A stretch of 57,162 bases of DNA from assembly GCA_019119045.1 (NCBI GenBank), contig DWXS01000022.1, positions 1-57,162 of the forward strand, in the 5' to 3' direction. The notes under the pieces were generated by a model. That model ran no database searches. It had not been told where the DNA came from and worked only from the letters and a program-made list of their open reading frames with translations. Positions within the stretch are counted from its first letter, which is position 1, and every line of letters starts with the position of its first letter. Source of the stretch: Candidatus Mailhella merdavium. Its GTDB lineage: Bacteria; Desulfobacterota; Desulfovibrionia; Desulfovibrionales; Desulfovibrionaceae. Of the stretch, positions 55,147-57,162 are shown in pieces. The translations under genes and the position numbers were made by a program.

Positions 55147-55162
55147 TGGCATGACGTTTGCT
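55147..55162 (+). promoter_or_regulatory. Sigma-54 (-24/-12) promoter
   Basis: TGGCATGACGTTTGCT: GG at 55148-55149 and GC at 55160-55161, with ten bases between, matches TGGCACG-N4-TTGCW at all but one base. Start about 55172, 19 bases before the cyclodeaminase ATG. The divergent sigma-54 activator next door fits. Confidence 0.85.
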
Positions 55163-55190
55163 AAGTTCCGGGCAATATCGGGGAGGTATC

Positions 55191-56171
55191 ATGAATATCG
55201 GACATGAAATTCTTTATCTTTCCAGAGCTGATATCGAAGCTATAAACCTGCCGATGTCTGAACTCATGGATATTCTTGAGCAGGCCTATATCGAAAAAAA
55301 CAACGGCAATCTGGATATGCCCCCAAAACTCGGCATTGCTCCCGACCCGGAAGCTTTTATTCACGCCATGCCCTGCTGGCTGCCGGAGATGCACGCAGCA
55401 GGACTGAAATGGGTTGGTGGAACCAGACAAAACAAAAGTAAAGGCCTGCCCTTTCTGGGCGGACTCTGCATCCTTAACGATCCAGAGACCTGTCTGCCTG
55501 TATGCGTCATGGATTGCGGCTGGATTACTGCAAAACGTACCGGTGCAAAATCCGGAGTCTGCGCCCGACACCTCGCACGCAGGGAAAGTCGGACTCTGGG
55601 CATTTTGGGCTGCGGGGAACAGGGCTACACAAATCTGGAAGCCATGAGCGTCGCACTCCCCATGCTGGAACAGGTTTTTGTCTATAACACGTCTCCCGAA
55701 CCGGCAAAACGTCTCGCAGCCACCCAAAGCGAAAAACTCGGCATCCCCGTACGCGCAATGGACAGCACAAAAGATGTAGTCATGGAAAGCGACGTGCTTG
55801 TCTCAGCCGGCTGGATATCACCCACTGCGCGCAGAACCATCAATGCCGAATGGCTTAAACCCGGGGTAACTCTTATTCCTGTGGATCTGGATTGTATGTA
55901 CACGGCGGAAGCCATGGCCTTATGCGATAAATATTTTACCGATGATATAACGCTCTATGAATATTTTCGCAAAGCAGGTTTCTTTTCCACTGTTCCGGAA
56001 CGCCCTCAGGAACTATGCGGTGTCATTGCCGGACTTACCCCAGGACGCGAAACAGATACCCAACGCATCATTACGCTGAATAATGGTCTGGCTCTGGACG
56101 ACGTGAGCGTCGCGCAACAGATCTTCAAACGTGCCCTCAGTATGGGAAAAGGGATCTTATTACCCTTATAA
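55191..56171 (+). CDS. Ornithine cyclodeaminase/mu-crystallin family protein
   Basis: A 326-residue NAD(P)-dependent enzyme of the ornithine cyclodeaminase superfamily. N-terminal substrate region with MPPKLGIAPDPEAFIHAMPC and GLKWVGGTRQN; Rossmann loop TLGILGCGEQGYTNLEA; later VLVSAGWISPTARRTIN. Members act on ornithine, imino acids or alanine, and one clade (EutC) works in ectoine use. Which reaction occurs here is not settled. GGAGG lies four bases before the ATG. Under the -24/-12 promoter; the racemase-family gene follows after 27 bases. Confidence 0.88.
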   Translation: MNIGHEILYLSRADIEAINLPMSELMDILEQAYIEKNNGNLDMPPKLGIAPDPEAFIHAMPCWLPEMHAAGLKWVGGTRQNKSKGLPFLGGLCILNDPETCLPVCVMDCGWITAKRTGAKSGVCARHLARRESRTLGILGCGEQGYTNLEAMSVALPMLEQVFVYNTSPEPAKRLAATQSEKLGIPVRAMDSTKDVVMESDVLVSAGWISPTARRTINAEWLKPGVTLIPVDLDCMYTAEAMALCDKYFTDDITLYEYFRKAGFFSTVPERPQELCGVIAGLTPGRETDTQRIITLNNGLALDDVSVAQQIFKRALSMGKGILLPL

Positions 56172-56198
56172 TGTACTTACTCAAAGCAAGGAGGAACT

Positions 56199-56912
56199 AT
56201 GTATTCCTGGCGTGCCTATCTCGGCCTTATCAATCCCGGATCCGGCCCCAACATGGAACAGGATTTCCATCGTTTTCTTCCACGGGGAGTTGCCCTCGCG
56301 ACAACAAGAGTTCCCTTTACCTACCCTTCTCCCGAAGGCTTGCGCAATATGGTTTCCCATCTTGAGGAAGCATGTGAAATTTTCAAACGCTACAAGCACG
56401 ATGTCGTTATGTTCGGCTGTACTTCGGGCAGCTTGATCGGCGGATTCGATTACGACAAACAACTTATTAAAATCATTGAAGATATCACAGGCGATCAGGG
56501 ATTGACGACTTCGACGGCAGTCCTTGAAGCTCTTCAGGAACTTGGTGTTACCCACCCTGCCGTAGTGACGCCATACCCTGACGACACAAACGAAATAGAA
56601 AAACAGTTCCTTGAACATCACGGATTTCATGTCGTAAATATTTCAGGTATGGGTAACGATTATGTACATCAATCCATTACCGATATTGAACCCAGTCATG
56701 TCTATCAAAGTGTAAAAAAACTGGATAAAAGCGGCGCCGACTGCCTTTTCATCAGTTGTTCAGGCCTCAATGTTCTGGATCTCATTGACCTGCTGGAAAC
56801 AGATTTGAATATGCCGGTAGTGACCAGCAATCAGGCATCCTTATGGGCATGCCTGCGTCACTCCGGCGTAGGAACGCGTATTCCGCAACTGGGGGAACTG
56901 TTCCGCAAATAG
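56199..56912 (+). CDS. Asp/Glu racemase superfamily protein (maleate isomerase/arylmalonate decarboxylase type)
   Basis: A 237-residue protein. The two catalytic Cys positions of the fold are occupied: VVMFGCTSGSLIGG (about residue 74) and LFISCSGLNVLDLI (about residue 188). The start YLGLINPGSGPNMEQDF and VVTPYPDDTNEIEKQF fit the maleate isomerase/AMDase branch (EutA is a member). AAGGAGG precedes the ATG. With the preceding cyclodeaminase it resembles the EutC-EutA pair of ectoine degradation, but the hydrolase genes expected for that pathway are not in this window. Substrate open. Confidence 0.85.
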   Translation: MYSWRAYLGLINPGSGPNMEQDFHRFLPRGVALATTRVPFTYPSPEGLRNMVSHLEEACEIFKRYKHDVVMFGCTSGSLIGGFDYDKQLIKIIEDITGDQGLTTSTAVLEALQELGVTHPAVVTPYPDDTNEIEKQFLEHHGFHVVNISGMGNDYVHQSITDIEPSHVYQSVKKLDKSGADCLFISCSGLNVLDLIDLLETDLNMPVVTSNQASLWACLRHSGVGTRIPQLGELFRK

Positions 56913-56917
56913 ACAGG

Positions 56918-56946
56918 AAAAGGGCGGGCCGGTACCGCCCTTTTTT
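56918..56946 (+). terminator. Intrinsic terminator of the cyclodeaminase-racemase operon
   Basis: AAAAGGGCGG (56918-56927), loop GCCGGTA, CCGCCCTTTT (56935-56944), then TT. Six bases past the stop. It implies the operon has two genes. The 216 bases after it contain no gene that I can support. Confidence 0.9.
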
Positions 56947-57162
56947 CAAAACTGACTACACAGCCATAGCTCTGCGCAATATCCAGATATACAACTTACA
57001 ATTATCCATCGAAAAATTCAGACCTATACGGAAAATATTCTTTTTTATACCACACAAAGAACAAATGGTACTGCAAAATAGTCATGTACGACAAAAAATT
57101 CGGAGGTGACAGCTCTTATCTTCACACTTTACATCATAAAAACAACGCTGATTTGAACTTTC

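Noticed and set aside
55158-55190. A longer start for the cyclodeaminase at 55158
   Set aside because: It would lie on the -12 element of the sigma-54 promoter, before the transcription start; GGAGG clearly marks 55191.

Overview
The window looks like chromosomal DNA from a mid-to-high GC member of the Desulfovibrionaceae (Bilophila/Desulfovibrio/Mailhella-like). This is inferred, not proven. The support is a MucR-type zinc-finger regulator, an NlpC/P60 lipoprotein of the kind described from Desulfovibrio vulgaris, FmdE-family proteins next to molybdenum-cofactor genes, an iron-uptake operon with a small Cys-rich FeoB partner, and plain housekeeping genes (alaS, recA, rpsL-rpsG-fusA, two tRNA-Lys genes).

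Layout. 1-0.6 kb: decayed IS5-type transposase. 0.7-1.2 kb: GNAT acetyltransferase. 1.4-4.6 kb (minus): P1B ATPase cluster with a metal-binding-like domain protein and two small membrane proteins. 5.0-7.9 kb (minus): Cys-rich protein, FeoA and FeoB behind a Fur-box-like palindrome. 8.4-13.6 kb: cobyric acid synthase, AsmA-like protein, MucR regulator, Cys-tRNA(Pro) deacylase. 13.7-18.2 kb: tRNA-Lys(UUU), a MATE exporter translationally coupled to a WcbI-like protein, an orphan DNA methyltransferase, a flavodoxin-ferredoxin fusion. 18.28-18.52 kb: a rod-shaped structured RNA with its own terminator, a 6S RNA candidate. 18.6-28.2 kb (minus): recA-alaS, then an FmdE/MoeA-like fusion, mobA, trkA and trkH in series. 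28.4-32.2 kb (plus): a second FmdE protein and a complete BtuFCD-type ABC transporter behind a promoter whose -10 box lies in an inverted repeat. 32.9-36.0 kb: YgiW-like protein, QseB/QseC-like two-component system, small membrane protein. 36.0-43.8 kb (minus): five-gene MoxR ATPase / VWA / SWIM / DUF5682 / DUF5691 cluster resembling E. coli yehLMPQ, then an esterase. 45-47.4 kb: NlpC/P60 lipoprotein and a membrane rhodanese. 47.8-51.1 kb (minus): tRNA-Lys(CUU) and the str operon. 51.3-53.6 kb: a CBS/CorC-type protein overlapping a PilZ protein. 53.7-56.9 kb: a LevR-like sigma-54 activator divergent from a cyclodeaminase/racemase-family pair that carries a near-consensus -24/-12 promoter.

How the genes work together. 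Three metal-handling modules stand out: P1B export, Feo ferrous iron import, and a Mo/W-type module (FmdE x2, MobA, MoeA-like domain, ABC importer). The least understood units are the MoxR-VWA-SWIM cluster, the FmdE transporter locus and the sigma-54 catabolic pair; these are the best places to look for new biology. Start codons were revised from the longest ORF wherever a ribosome binding site or family N-terminus argued for an internal start.
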